DNA of 64,000 bases from positions 2,232,001-2,296,000 of the forward strand of contig NZ_AP022583.1 of the NCBI RefSeq assembly GCF_010731635.1. Direction: 5' to 3'. Below are positions 1 to 9,181 of this stretch, piece by piece (the stretch's first letter is position 1; every line of letters starts with the position of its first letter). This DNA is from Mycobacterium noviomagense (GTDB lineage: Bacteria > Actinomycetota > Actinomycetes > Mycobacteriales > Mycobacteriaceae). A program made the position numbers and the translations under genes. The notes beneath the pieces were generated by a model that saw only the letters and a program-made list of their open reading frames with translations, had not been told where the DNA came from and made no database searches.

Positions 1-2056
1 CGGTTTGGATCAACGCCGCAAGGCTGTAGATCAGCACCTTGGCCAGCAGATAAGCCGACGCCGAAAGGCCCACGGCCTGTTCGCGTTTGAAGATCATGCG
101 TTCACCGACCAGGTCGCGAATGGTCAACGCGGTTCCCATGAACACCGCCGCGACGTTGAGCAGGATCAGGATGTCGCTGGGCTCATTGGGTTGGGCTCCA
201 CGGGGATTGGCCACCCCCAGACCGGTGTTCCCCGGAACTGCCAGCAACAGCGCGCCGAGAACGAACGGCAACACGGCCAGGAACGCGAAATAGCCGCGGT
301 CGGCCCTGATGAGCCGCATCTGACGGCGTGCGATCGTCGACACCTGCCGCCATAGGCTGGTATGCGGCGGAGTGCCCAGCGGCACTGCGCCCTCGGTCGT
401 CGACGGCTGGCGCGGGGCAGCGGGATGCCGCGCCATAAATGCTCGGTGCACACCGTCGGGGTCGGTGCTGACGCGGGCGAAGATGTCGGCCCAGTCGGTG
501 GTTCCCATTGCCGGACCGATCTGCTGGGGCGGGTCGGCGAAGGCGGTCTTGCCGCCGGGTGCCAGCAGCAGGATCTGGTCGCACATGTTCACGTAGGTCA
601 GCGAATGGGTGACCACGATAACCACCCGACCGGCGTCGGCCAGCCGGCGCAGCATCGTCATCACCTGCCGGTCCAGCGCCGGGTCCAGGCCCGAGGTCGG
701 TTCGTCGAGGATCAGCAGCGACGGACCGGTCAACAGCTCCATGGCCACCGACGCACGCTTGCGCTGACCGCCGGAAAGCTTGTCCACGCGTGTCTTTCGG
801 TGCGGCGTCAGCTCCAGCTCGTCGAGCACCCGGGCGACGACCTGACGACGGTCAGCAGCCGAGGTGTCCGGAGGCAGCCGCAGTTCCGCGGCGTAGTTCA
901 GCGCCTGCTCAACGGTCAATTGGCGGTGCACGACGTCGTCTTGGGGCACCATCCCGATGCGGGAGCGCATCGACGCGTATTCGGCGTGCACGTCGTGCCC
1001 GTCGAAGCTGACCACTCCGGCGCTCGGCGCCGTCGTGCCGCCAATCAGCTTGACCAAGGTCGATTTACCCGCACCGGATGGTCCGATGACCGCCGTGAGC
1101 GTCCCGGGCCGCGCGGTGAACGACACATCGGTCAACAGCGTGTGTCCGTCGATGCTCAAGCCCAGCCCGTGGGCGGTGAGTCCGCTGGTGCGCGCATGCG
1201 CGGTGCGCGGTACCAGCGTGTTGCCCACCGCCACGAGGTCGGTGTTGCCGATGGTGACGACGTCGCCCTCCCGCAGCACTGCGCTCCGGATGCGGGCGCC
1301 GTTGACGAACGTGCCGTTGCTGCTGTTGTTGTCGCGGATCTCGATACCGGCCGGGGTGGGAACGAGCATCGCGTGCACGCGCGATGCCAGCGCGTCGTCG
1401 ACCACGACGTCGTTGTTTGTGAAGCGGCCGACAGTCTTCGACCCGCGCGGCGCGGAGCCGGTGCGCGGCGGCAGCAACAAGCGCATCGTGTCGCCGATGC
1501 GTTCGCGGCGACTCGGCTGCGGGCGGCCCGGTCGCGGCGGCGGTGGGATCCGCACACGCGGCGGTGAAATCGGCGGCGGGGTAAGCCGGGTCTTGTTGGC
1601 GCTGTCGGTCCGGCTTCGGCTGCTCGGCATGCGTTCCAGCGTTGGGGGATTGCGCGGCTCGAATGACGCAGCCGATGTCGCGGCGCGAAAGGTCAGCTGC
1701 GGCCCACGCGGGCTGCCGAGCGTGATTCGCCGGCGGTTGCCGATCGGCACCATCGGGGCGCGCACACCGTCGACGAAAACCCCGTTCTGGCTTTTGTCGA
1801 CCACGACCCACTGCGCGCCGTCGAATCGCAGTATCGCGTGCATGCGCGATATCAGGCCAAGCTCGGCGCGGTCGCCGTCGTGCAGACAGATGTCACAGTC
1901 GCGGTCGCGGCCCACTGTGACGTCACGGTCGGTGGGAAACGTGTACATCGCCGATCCGAGCCAGACGGTCAGCGGTGATTTCTCTTCGGTTACTACGCCT
2001 AGCCGGGTGGTTTGTTCTTCGTGAGACGGCGTGGTGCCGCGGTTTGTTGGTGTCAT
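1..2056 (-). CDS. FHA-FHA-ABC transporter (Rv1747-like), 3' end beyond the window
   Basis: Putative ABC exporter of the inner membrane with regulatory FHA domains. It reads from an ATG at 2054-2056 leftwards past base 1, giving about 685 codons here against about 865 in the Rv1747 family. Seen in the translation: a first FHA domain at about residues 30-125 (TVGRDRDCDICLHDGD), a Pro/Thr linker with KTRLTPPP, a second FHA domain at about 205-285 (KTVGRFTNNDVVVDD, IRDNNSNGTFVNG), an ATPase with Walker A GPSGAGKST near residue 325, signature LSGGQRKR near 427 and Walker B LLILDEPTSGLDP, then the start of an ABC-2 type membrane domain (RADRGYFAFLAVLPFVLGAL). In M. tuberculosis the FHA domains bind Thr-phosphorylated sites made by the kinase PknF; linker threonines here are candidate sites by analogy. 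No kinase gene is visible beside it, and it is transcribed away from the YkuD gene at 2326. Confidence 0.93.
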   Translation of the reverse strand, partial: MTPTNRGTTPSHEEQTTRLGVVTEEKSPLTVWLGSAMYTFPTDRDVTVGRDRDCDICLHDGDRAELGLISRMHAILRFDGAQWVVVDKSQNGVFVDGVRAPMVPIGNRRRITLGSPRGPQLTFRAATSAASFEPRNPPTLERMPSSRSRTDSANKTRLTPPPISPPRVRIPPPPRPGRPQPSRRERIGDTMRLLLPPRTGSAPRGSKTVGRFTNNDVVVDDALASRVHAMLVPTPAGIEIRDNNSSNGTFVNGARIRSAVLREGDVVTIGNTDLVAVGNTLVPRTAHARTSGLTAHGLGLSIDGHTLLTDVSFTARPGTLTAVIGPSGAGKSTLVKLIGGTTAPSAGVVSFDGHDVHAEYASMRSRIGMVPQDDVVHRQLTVEQALNYAAELRLPPDTSAADRRQVVARVLDELELTPHRKTRVDKLSGGQRKRASVAMELLTGPSLLILDEPTSGLDPALDRQVMTMLRRLADAGRVVIVVTHSLTYVNMCDQILLLAPGGKTAFADPPQQIGPAMGTTDWADIFARVSTDPDGVHRAFMARHPAAPRQPSTTEGAVPLGTPPHTSLWRQVSTIARRQMRLIRADRGYFAFLAVLPFVLGALLLAVPGNTGLGVANPRGAQPNEPSDILILLNVAAVFMGTALTIRDLVGERMIFKREQAVGLSASAYLLAKVLIYSLAALIQT

Positions 2057-2325
2057 CGACGCTCTCTGATCACCCCGGGGGACGGGTTGGACATTCGGTG
2101 CGGCCACTCAGTTGGCCGGGCGGCAAACGACCGTGAGATCGCCCTGTTCGTGAAAACTCAACGAGTCCAAGTCTTCTCGCCGCCCGACGAGGACATCGCA
2201 ACCCGATCATATAGGCGCATCCGCCGATGCGCCGATGGCTGTTGCCGGCTCGAGCGCGGTCGGTGACCCAATCGAGTCTGAATCTTTACTTGACCCTGCG
2301 AATCTGGCGCGTCGATCATGAAACG

Positions 2326-2982
2326 GTGCGCCGACTAGTGGGCCTGCTTTGCGCTGCCCTGTGCGCGGCCGGGTTCATGCTGGCGGTCGCGCCGTTGAGC
2401 GCTGCGGTGGTCAACCCCTGGTTCGCGCGATCCGTCGGCAATGCCACCCAAGTGATTTCGGTTGTCGGAGTGGGTGGTTCGAACGCCAAGATGGACGTCT
2501 ATCAGCGCGGTTCCACTGGCTGGCAGCCGATCGCGGCGGGCATACCCACCCACATCGGGTCGGCCGGTCTGGCGCCGCAGGCCAAGAGCGGATATCCGGC
2601 CACCCCGATGGGGGTCTTCACCTTGCCTTATGCCTTCGGCACCGCGCCGAATCCCGGTGGCGGGCTGAAGTATGTCCAAGTCGGCCCCGACCACTGGTGG
2701 AGCGGCGACGACCACAGCCCCACCTTCAACACCATGCAGGTCTGTCGAAAAGACCAGTGCGCATTCGACACCTCCGCAAGCGAAAACCTCGACATCCCGC
2801 AGTACAAACACGCCGTGGTAATGGGAGTCAACACCGCTCGCGTCCCGGGAAACGGCGCGGCGTTTTTCTTCCACACCACCGATGGCGGGCCGACCGAGGG
2901 ATGCGTCGCCATCGACGACGACAGGCTGGTGCAGATCATCCGTTGGCTGCAACCTGGTGCGCTGATGGCGATCGGACAGTAG
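2326..2982 (+). CDS. Exported L,D-transpeptidase-like (YkuD fold) protein, Rv0309-like
   Basis: Predicted secreted protein of the YkuD/ErfK group, which act on peptidoglycan peptide cross-links or on related envelope substrates. The chosen start is GTG 2326, placing a short basic end (VRRLVG) before a hydrophobic signal segment (LLCAALCAAGFMLAVAPL) that ends around AVA/SAA. Earlier in-frame starts, for example ATG 2227, add an unlikely charged leader. The catalytic-type motif FFHTTDGGPTEGCVAI lies near the C terminus and has the invariant Cys of the family, although the classical HGC is replaced by EGC with the His upstream. The length, 218 residues, matches my memory of Rv0309. It is convergent with the SnoaL gene, with adjacent stop codons. 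The enzymatic role is inferred, since related proteins of this subgroup are not all proven transpeptidases. Confidence 0.85.
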   Translation: MRRLVGLLCAALCAAGFMLAVAPLSAAVVNPWFARSVGNATQVISVVGVGGSNAKMDVYQRGSTGWQPIAAGIPTHIGSAGLAPQAKSGYPATPMGVFTLPYAFGTAPNPGGGLKYVQVGPDHWWSGDDHSPTFNTMQVCRKDQCAFDTSASENLDIPQYKHAVVMGVNTARVPGNGAAFFFHTTDGGPTEGCVAIDDDRLVQIIRWLQPGALMAIGQ

Positions 2983-3456
2983 TCAGGCGAGCGCGCGGCC
3001 GGGTTTGACCTTGAAATCCAAGCCGGCCAACGACATTGTCGCCTCATAGGTCCGGTCATAGCCGGTGGAGCTGATCTTCCAGCCGTCAGTGGTACGCCGG
3101 TAGCGGTCGTGGTAGAACGCCGCACCGATCAGCATGAAATTGAACTCGGGCACGATGACGCGGTCTTGCAGGTACCAGGTAGCCGATGCCTCGTCACCGC
3201 TCACTGTGATCTCCGGATGGGTCACCCGGTGTTCGGTGATGATTGCGGGGCCCAGCGCGGAGCGCATGTAGTCGACCAGGTCGGTGCGGTTGGTGAAGTG
3301 CAGTTCCTCGCCCACCGACGACCCGTAGTCGCCGGTGACGTCCTCGGTCAGGGTATCGGCGAAGTCGTCCCAGTGCTTGGTGTCCAGTGCCCGCAGGTAG
3401 CGGTACTTGACCTGTTGGATCTCGGCGATGTCGGTGCTGACGTCGTGACGGCTCAT
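2983..3456 (-). CDS. SnoaL/NTF2-like protein, Rv0310c-like
   Basis: A 157-residue protein of the SnoaL-like cone fold (NTF2 superfamily), often found in polyketide cyclases, small dehydratases or isomerases; no substrate can be deduced. The typical pattern is visible: an N-terminal helix pair (IAEIQQVKYRYLRALDTKHWDDF), a DxVTGDYGSS strand, a HRVTHPEITVSGDEASATW strand pair and the C-terminal YDRTYEA strand. Its ATG (3454-3456) overlaps the TGA of the upstream TetR gene by one base (TGATG), so the two are probably translated together and the TetR protein may control it. Longer in-frame starts to 3585 lie inside the regulator and are rejected. Confidence 0.85.
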   Translation of the reverse strand: MSRHDVSTDIAEIQQVKYRYLRALDTKHWDDFADTLTEDVTGDYGSSVGEELHFTNRTDLVDYMRSALGPAIITEHRVTHPEITVSGDEASATWYLQDRVIVPEFNFMLIGAAFYHDRYRRTTDGWKISSTGYDRTYEATMSLAGLDFKVKPGRALA

Positions 3457-4082
3457 CAGGTCATTGGAGCACAACGCTGCACGTAGTGGGTGACCATATC
3501 GATCAGCGCTCGCCGCTCCCGCTGCCAGTCGATCGGCATACCCGTGAGCATCTGAGCCAGCACCACGCCGCGGAGAGTCGCCCAAATCACCTCGGCCACA
3601 CCGTCATTGGCTGGATCGTCGGAGACCAACGTGCCCAGCCGGTTGATCGCCGAGTTCATCTCGAGCAAATGCCGCCGCGAGGACTCACCAAGCCCGCCGC
3701 GGGTGGCCCGCAAGATTTCGAACGCCGCCATCGACGTGGGGCTGCTGTAACACGCCCAGGCGGTGTCGACGACGACCTCGATGCGCTGCCGCAGCGCCAA
3801 CTCGCCGACTTCGGCCGACGAGAGGCTGTCGAGCAGTTTGGCCACCCCCTCGTCGACGACAGCCATCAGCAGGCCGTTGCGGTCGCCGAAGTGGTATTGG
3901 ATGACGCCCCACGTCACACCCGCACGCTCGGCGACGTGCTTGGCGGTGGCGGCTTCGAACCCTTCCTCGATGATGCAGCGGACCGTCTCATCAATGATCT
4001 TGGCGCGCGTTTCGTCCCCGCGTTTGCGCGGCGCGGAGGTACGCCGAGTGGGCGAGACGGCCCGTCTTGCAGTAACAGTCAT
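3456..4082 (-). CDS. TetR-family transcriptional regulator
   Basis: A 208-residue one-component repressor. The N-terminal helix-turn-helix is clear: TRAKIIDETVRCIIEEGF, then TAKHVAERAGVTWGVIQYHF (recognition helix VTWGVIQYHFG), followed by an all-helical ligand domain. ATG 4082 is preferred over upstream in-frame codons because it follows directly after the intergenic region. It heads a two-gene unit with the SnoaL protein (1-base overlap) and is divergent from the gene at 4121. The 38-base gap between them contains an ATAG-CTAT dyad that would suit self-regulation. The ligand is unknown. In M. tuberculosis I recall no TetR between Rv0310c and Rv0311, so this may be a lineage addition. Confidence 0.9.
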   Translation of the reverse strand: MTVTARRAVSPTRRTSAPRKRGDETRAKIIDETVRCIIEEGFEAATAKHVAERAGVTWGVIQYHFGDRNGLLMAVVDEGVAKLLDSLSSAEVGELALRQRIEVVVDTAWACYSSPTSMAAFEILRATRGGLGESSRRHLLEMNSAINRLGTLVSDDPANDGVAEVIWATLRGVVLAQMLTGMPIDWQRERRALIDMVTHYVQRCAPMT

Positions 4083-4120
4083 CGTTGACTTTATAACATA
4101 GTCGAGTCTATTTTTGCACT
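4083..4120. promoter_or_regulatory. Divergent promoter/operator between TetR gene and Rv0311-like gene
   Basis: This 38-base gap separates two divergent starts. It is AT-rich for this genome and includes an imperfect dyad ATAGTCGAGTCTAT at 4098-4111 (arms ATAG/CTAT, with a matching C/G inside). GACT at 4087 and AGTC at 4105 form a second wider dyad. A TetR-type operator is a reasonable inference; no -10/-35 pair can be assigned with confidence. Confidence 0.45.
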
Positions 4121-5350
4121 GTGAGCCAATCCCGGTACGCACAACTGTCGCGTGAGCAACTGGCCGTGTTGGTCCCAGAGCTGTTGCTGATCGGGCACAT
4201 GATTGACCGCTCCGGGATGGCCTGGTGCATCAAGGAGTTCGGCCACGACGAGATGCTGCAGATCGCCATCGAGGAGTGGGCCGGCGCCAGCCCTGTCTAT
4301 ACCAAACGCATGCAGCGTGCGCTGAACTACGAGGGCGACGACGTGCCCACGATCTTCAAAGGGCTACAGCTCGACATCGGCGCGCCGCCGCAGTTCATGG
4401 ACTTCCGCTACACCGTGCACGACCGCTGGCACGGCGAGTTCCACCTCGACCACTGCGGCGCGCTGCTCGACGTCGAGCCCATGGGCGACGGGTACGTGTT
4501 CGGCATGTGCCACACCATCGAGGACCCGACCTTCGACGCCACCGCGGTGGCAACCAACCCGCGAGCACAGATGCGGCCCATCCACCGACCGCCCCGGGTG
4601 CCTTCAGACCGGCATCCGCACTGCGCGTGGACGGTCATCATCGACGAGTCCTATCCGCCGGCCGAGAGCATCCCGGCCCTCGACGTCGTACGTCGAACTC
4701 GCGCTGCCACATGGGAACTCGACGCCATCGATCGCGCCGATGAAGGCCAAGCCGACTACTGCGGCCCGCTGGTATCCGACCTCGACTTCGGCGCATTCTC
4801 TCATTCGGCGCTGGTGCGCATGGCCGACGAAGTGTGTTTGCAGATGCACTTGCTCTATCTGTCGTTCGCGATCGCGGTGCGGGCACGCGCCGGAGCCGAC
4901 GCCGACCTGGCCACCTCCGTGTGCACCCGGCAGCTGACCGGCGTGGCCGGGCTTGGCGCCGAACGGATTCAGCGTGCGTTGTCACTGCCCGGTGGGATCG
5001 GCGGTGTCTTAGCGGTTCTCGAACTGCATCCGCTGCTCAATCCCGCCGGCTACGTTATGGCCGAAATCGCCGGCGATCGGCTGGTGGTGCAGCGATCACC
5101 GGCTCACGACGACGGTGCCTGGATCTCGCTCTGCACGCCACAATCCGCGCAGCCGCTGCAGGCGATCGCCACGGCAGTTGACCCCCATATTCAAGTTCGC
5201 GTCACCGGGACCAGCAGCGACTGGAGCGTACAGTTCGTCGAAACAGACATCACGGCCGACGAATTGCCTGAGGTGTCGATTGCCAAGGTCAGCCGGGGAT
5301 CGACATTCCAATTCCAGCCGAGGCGATCGCTGCCACTGACCGTGGTGTGA
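4121..5350 (+). CDS. Conserved mycobacterial protein, Rv0311-like
   Basis: A 409-residue protein starting at GTG 4121, the same length I recall for Rv0311. No catalytic motif or membrane segment is evident. The first 190 residues are rich in aromatic and acidic residues (MAWCIKEFGHDEMLQIAIEEW, trimmed to WCIKEFGHDEMLQ as the most regular helix) and carry several His/Cys positions (FHLDHCGALLD, FGMCHTIEDP, HPHCAWTV) that could bind metal or a cofactor. The second half is mixed alpha/beta with ADEVCLQMHLLYLSF. It lies 10 bases after the TetR intergenic dyad, so the upstream repressor may act on it. The function is not recognised; the His/Cys pattern is seen in the sequence and its meaning is inference. 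Confidence 0.85.
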   Translation: MSQSRYAQLSREQLAVLVPELLLIGHMIDRSGMAWCIKEFGHDEMLQIAIEEWAGASPVYTKRMQRALNYEGDDVPTIFKGLQLDIGAPPQFMDFRYTVHDRWHGEFHLDHCGALLDVEPMGDGYVFGMCHTIEDPTFDATAVATNPRAQMRPIHRPPRVPSDRHPHCAWTVIIDESYPPAESIPALDVVRRTRAATWELDAIDRADEGQADYCGPLVSDLDFGAFSHSALVRMADEVCLQMHLLYLSFAIAVRARAGADADLATSVCTRQLTGVAGLGAERIQRALSLPGGIGGVLAVLELHPLLNPAGYVMAEIAGDRLVVQRSPAHDDGAWISLCTPQSAQPLQAIATAVDPHIQVRVTGTSSDWSVQFVETDITADELPEVSIAKVSRGSTFQFQPRRSLPLTVV

Positions 5351-5505
5351 GACCGACGTAATCTGTCAAGACGACGGCGGTATCACTTCGGTGACGCAAC
5401 CGCATCGACCGCATACCAATGGGGTTGTGCCCGATTCGAAAAAGTGCGCGTCGTGGCTATGGTTGACGCTGGCCACCGACCGCTATCGACGAAAGTATTC
5501 GCTCT

Positions 5506-7461
5506 ATGTACGACCCGTTGGGGTTGTCGATCGGGACCACCAACCTAGTTGCGGTGCGTAACGGCAGTCCGACCGTCACCCGCCGCGCTGTGTTGACCCT
5601 CTACCCACACCGCTCACCGGAACTCGGCGTGCCCCTGGATGATTCGGATTCGGCCGAGCCTGGCATTCGGATGACCGGCTTTGTCGAAAGGGTCGGTGAC
5701 TCCAACGCCGTAGTGTCCGCTACTGGTTCGGCTCACGACCCGGCACTGTTGCTGGTCGAGGCGCTCGACGCGATGATCGCAGCCACAGGAGCCGACGCCT
5801 CGACGTCCAAGATTGCGATCGCGGCACCCGCGCACTGGGAACTCCAAGCGCTTCGCGCGTTGCAGGAAGCGCTGAGTACCCACGCGGGTTTCGCCAGAAT
5901 CGGAATGCCGCCGCGACTCGTTTCCGATGCTGTCACCGCGTTGACGGCGTTGAACAGTCAAGCACGCCTGCCAGCAGACGGCGTGGTGGCCCTGTTCGAC
6001 TTTGGCGCCAGCGGCACCAGCATCACGCTGGCCGATGCGGCTTCTGGCTTCGCGCCTATCGCGAAAACGCTGCGCTATCGCGACTTCTCCGGCGAAGCGG
6101 TTGACCAGGCCTTGATGATGCACGCGTTGGACGGCATCGGCCACATCGGCCAGTCCGATCCCGCCAGCACTGCGGCGGTCGGAGACTTGGCCCAGCTGCT
6201 TGAGAAGTGCCGGCAGGCCAAGGAACGCTTGTCGACCGAGGAAGCGACCGAACTCGCCACCGAGCTTCCGGGACAAAGCGGCCGAATCCGGATTACCCGA
6301 GCCGATCTGGACCGCCTGGTCGAAGATCGCCTCAGCGGTGTGTTGCGCGCATTCGAGGATATGTTGACCCGCAACAAGATAGGCCGCAAGGATCTTGCTG
6401 CGGTGGCGGTGGCCGGCGGTATGGCGAGAATACCCTTGGTTGCCCAACGCCTTTCATCTCACGCCAATTCGCCTGTAGTCACGGCTGTGCAACCTGAGCT
6501 CGCAGCTGCTGTCGGTGCGATGATGCTCGCGGGGCAACCGCCGGTCGAGGCGCAGGCCGAGGACGAGATCGAAGCACCGACGGCGATGGCGGCGATGGCC
6601 GGCGCCTCCACCGGCAGCTTGACTGCGTCGACGGGCGGCTTCACTGCTCCGACAGGGGCTTTCGGCGCAGCAGACGGCGCGGTTGGCACGCTAGATGACG
6701 ATTTCGGATTGTCTACCGGCGGCTTCGGCGCAATCAACGGCGATGTGCCTCTCGGTGATGACGCGACGCCTCGCCAGTTGGCCTGGTCGGAGGCCGACGA
6801 CAGCGGCAAGGAACCGTTGCCGTTTACCGGTTCGTTCTACAGCTCTTATGCCGACCCCTTTGATGACGGGGCCCGCGCCGCCCCGTCTCAACTCCTGCCG
6901 ACGATTGAGCCGCCCGCTGAGCGGAAACGGCGGCGGTACCGTCTGCCGCAGTTGGCTATCGGGCTCGCTGCCCTGACGTCGATGATCGCGATCGGCGGGG
7001 TGGCGTACTCGCTGACAAGCGCCACCGAGCACCACGCGCCTCCGGCGCGGCAGAGCACAAAGCCTCTCGCTCCGCCGCCGCCACTCAGCTCCCCGCCGCC
7101 GTCGCCGAGTCCGGCGGCACCGCCGCCCAGCGTGGCACCCGCGCCGAGCAGCGTTGCCCCGCCGCCACCGCCTCCTCCGTCGTCTGTGGAACCGCCGCCA
7201 CCGCCGCCTCCTCCGGTCACCACGACGGATCGGCCGTCGCCGACGACCACGGCGCAGCAGACGACAACCACAACGACCACCACCACCACCACGACCACGA
7301 CACCGCCGCCGAGCACGACGACCACCACAACCACCAGCACGACGGTGCCGATGACAACGGAGTACTTGACGCTTCCGCTGGTGCCGGTCCCGATACCGAT
7401 TCAGGTTCCGCAGCAGAACCAGCCCCAGAACCCGTATGTGAATCCGGGCGGCGGTTACTGA
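5506..7461 (+). CDS. Membrane-anchored Hsp70-like protein with Pro/Thr-rich tail, Rv0312-like
   Basis: A 651-residue protein. Residues 1-345 form an actin/Hsp70-like ATPase fold: phosphate-1 GLSIGTTNLVAV at the N terminus, phosphate-2 ALFDFGASGTSITLADAA (the Hsp70 DLGGGT equivalent) and the adenosine motif AVAVAGGMARIPLVAQRL followed by VQPELAAAVGAMML. An Ala/Gly/Thr linker with repeats such as TGGF/TGAF follows, then one transmembrane helix near 483-505 (LAIGLAALTSMIAIGGVAYS) after a basic RKRRRYR stop-transfer. The tail is Pro-rich then poly-Thr and ends with the conspicuous EYLTLPLVPVPIPIQVP. The expected topology is ATPase inside, tail outside. There is no Hsp70 peptide-binding domain. 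ATG 5506 is chosen because it puts the phosphate-1 motif at the N terminus. The DUF7159 gene at 7718 follows in the same direction with a similar tail. The role is unknown; ATP binding is inferred from the motifs. Confidence 0.88.
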   Translation: MYDPLGLSIGTTNLVAVRNGSPTVTRRAVLTLYPHRSPELGVPLDDSDSAEPGIRMTGFVERVGDSNAVVSATGSAHDPALLLVEALDAMIAATGADASTSKIAIAAPAHWELQALRALQEALSTHAGFARIGMPPRLVSDAVTALTALNSQARLPADGVVALFDFGASGTSITLADAASGFAPIAKTLRYRDFSGEAVDQALMMHALDGIGHIGQSDPASTAAVGDLAQLLEKCRQAKERLSTEEATELATELPGQSGRIRITRADLDRLVEDRLSGVLRAFEDMLTRNKIGRKDLAAVAVAGGMARIPLVAQRLSSHANSPVVTAVQPELAAAVGAMMLAGQPPVEAQAEDEIEAPTAMAAMAGASTGSLTASTGGFTAPTGAFGAADGAVGTLDDDFGLSTGGFGAINGDVPLGDDATPRQLAWSEADDSGKEPLPFTGSFYSSYADPFDDGARAAPSQLLPTIEPPAERKRRRYRLPQLAIGLAALTSMIAIGGVAYSLTSATEHHAPPARQSTKPLAPPPPLSSPPPSPSPAAPPPSVAPAPSSVAPPPPPPPSSVEPPPPPPPPVTTTDRPSPTTTAQQTTTTTTTTTTTTTTPPPSTTTTTTTSTTVPMTTEYLTLPLVPVPIPIQVPQQNQPQNPYVNPGGGY

Positions 7462-7717
7462 CAGCAAACGCTGCGTCACCCCGACCGGGGGGACCCAGCT
7501 ACCCAGGGCAACGCCTCCCGTCCGGCAACGGCGAACAACGGTCGGCGTCGAAAACTAGCGGTAGGGTTGAAGTACCACGGTCGGCGAGGCCCGTAGCTGC
7601 TGGTGCCGTAGTCCGGGTGTAACGCCGCAGACAGGTGCGGCGACGAAGTTTGAAGATGGCGGCCGGCGCGGTGCACTCCTCCGCCAGACCGTGGCAGCAA
7701 AGTACTTTGGAGGAGTT

Positions 7718-9163
7718 GTGGACATCGTACTTGGGGTGTCGATGGCACCTACGACGGTCCGCATGGTGCTGATCGAGGGACAGAACGCGGACGGCGTCAC
7801 CGTCGAAGAAGACAGCTTCGATGTGGCTGGCAACGGCGACTCGGCAACCTCAGCTGCGATCGGCGCGATCTTGGGCACGCGGGAAGCCGCGGTGGAGGCC
7901 GGCTATCAACTGATGTCGACCGGCGTGACGTGGACCGACCCTGGCGATGCCCCGGCGCTGCGTGACGCACTGGCTGCCCAGCAAATCCAAAACGTCATGC
8001 TGGTCGCCCCGCTACTGGCCGCTGCGGCACTCGCGCAGACCGTGGGCAGCGCACTGGCCTACCGGCATATCGCCCTGCTGTACATGGAACCCAACAGCGC
8101 CACCTTGGCCGTGGTCGACTGCGCCGACGGCTCGATCGTCGACTTGCACCGACGGCTGGTGAACAACGTGTGGGACGACGGCGATACGGCCGCGCTGTCG
8201 GCCGATGCGGCGGAGTTGACCTCGATGGTGTCTGGGCTGGAGTCGTGGGGATCCCGCCCAGACGGGGTGTTCATCGTCGGCTGCGGCGTTGACGTCGTCC
8301 CCATCAAGCCGCGAGTCGAGGAGGCCACCACCCTCCCGGTAACCGCGCCCGAAGAGCCGGACATGGCGTTGGCCCGGGGCGCGGCGCTGGCTTCGGCGAA
8401 CGCGCCGCTGTTTGCCTCATCGACCGCTGCTCTGGCCTACGCCCAAGACCCCGGCACCGGTGAGGTGGACCGGTACGCGGTTGCGCCGACCTACCTCGAC
8501 GTTTCCGGACACGCCGGCCTCAGCAGCGCGGCGCTGGCCTATAGCGCTCTGCCCGAGGACGACGGGGAGCCCGGTCAGCGGCCACGTCGACCAATCTTGC
8601 TGGTCGGCAGCGCGCTGGCGGCGGTGCTTTTGATCGGGGTTGTGGCGCTGATCGTTTCGCTGGTGGCCGATGTGCGCCCGACGGTCGGTCAGCGACCCAA
8701 CCCCGGCGGAAATGTCGTCCTTCCCACCGAGCAGGCACCCGCGCCGCCACACGCGCAACCGCCTGCGCCGGCCGCTTCATCCCCGCCACCGGCAGCGCCG
8801 CCGCCCGCCGCGTCACCCGAGCCGGCGGCACCACCACCCCCCGCGACGGCTGCCCCCGCGCCGCCACCGGAAACGATCCCCGAGCCGGCGCCAGTGGTGG
8901 CCCCCAACCCAGCGCCGGTGCAGCGGGCACCGACCCGGCAAGCGCCGGCCTACCAGCCGCCTGCCGCACCGGCACCGCAGCCAGCTCCAGAGGCACCGCC
9001 TCCAGCGCCGGCCGCGCCGCCCCCACCGCCGCCTGCTGCACCACCTCCGCCGCCTCCGGCGCCGGCGATGCCGCCGATGACGGCGTATTTACATCTGCCG
9101 TTCGTTACGGTGCCGATTCCGATCAACCCGCCTCCGCCGCCGGCACCGCCGCCGGGACCGTAA
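7718..9163 (+). CDS. DUF7159 protein with transmembrane anchor and Pro-rich tail (copy 1)
   Basis: A 481-residue protein from GTG 7718, which follows GGAGGAG closely; the same GTG-GAC context starts all four copies in the window. The N-terminal domain (about 1-250) begins VDIVLGVSMAPTTVRMVLIE. It contains LLYMEPNSATLAVVDCADGS, VFIVGCGVDVVPIKPRVEEA and DMALARGAALASANAPLFAS, which line up in order with Hsp70 phosphate-1, phosphate-2 and adenosine motifs but lack the catalytic glycines. A membrane helix lies at about 295-320 (VGSALAAVLLIGVVALIVSL), preceded by basic RPRRP. The remaining 160 residues are Pro/Ala-rich and end TAYLHLPFVTVPIPINPP, closely resembling the end of the upstream Hsp70-like protein. 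The family is annotated only as a domain of unknown function; the Hsp70 relationship is my inference. Confidence 0.87.
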   Translation: MDIVLGVSMAPTTVRMVLIEGQNADGVTVEEDSFDVAGNGDSATSAAIGAILGTREAAVEAGYQLMSTGVTWTDPGDAPALRDALAAQQIQNVMLVAPLLAAAALAQTVGSALAYRHIALLYMEPNSATLAVVDCADGSIVDLHRRLVNNVWDDGDTAALSADAAELTSMVSGLESWGSRPDGVFIVGCGVDVVPIKPRVEEATTLPVTAPEEPDMALARGAALASANAPLFASSTAALAYAQDPGTGEVDRYAVAPTYLDVSGHAGLSSAALAYSALPEDDGEPGQRPRRPILLVGSALAAVLLIGVVALIVSLVADVRPTVGQRPNPGGNVVLPTEQAPAPPHAQPPAPAASSPPPAAPPPAASPEPAAPPPPATAAPAPPPETIPEPAPVVAPNPAPVQRAPTRQAPAYQPPAAPAPQPAPEAPPPAPAAPPPPPPAAPPPPPPAPAMPPMTAYLHLPFVTVPIPINPPPPPAPPPGP

Positions 9164-9181
9164 CGCGCGGCGCCGATACCG

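Noticed and set aside
362..2024. Long plus-strand frames opposite the FHA-ABC gene
   Set aside because: The minus strand encodes two FHA domains, Walker A/B and the ABC signature in one continuous frame; the plus-strand products have no recognisable features.
6691..7479. 262-residue Arg/Gly-rich frame and a Val-run frame opposite the Pro/Thr tail of the 5506 gene
   Set aside because: They arise from the reverse complement of Pro and Thr codon runs.
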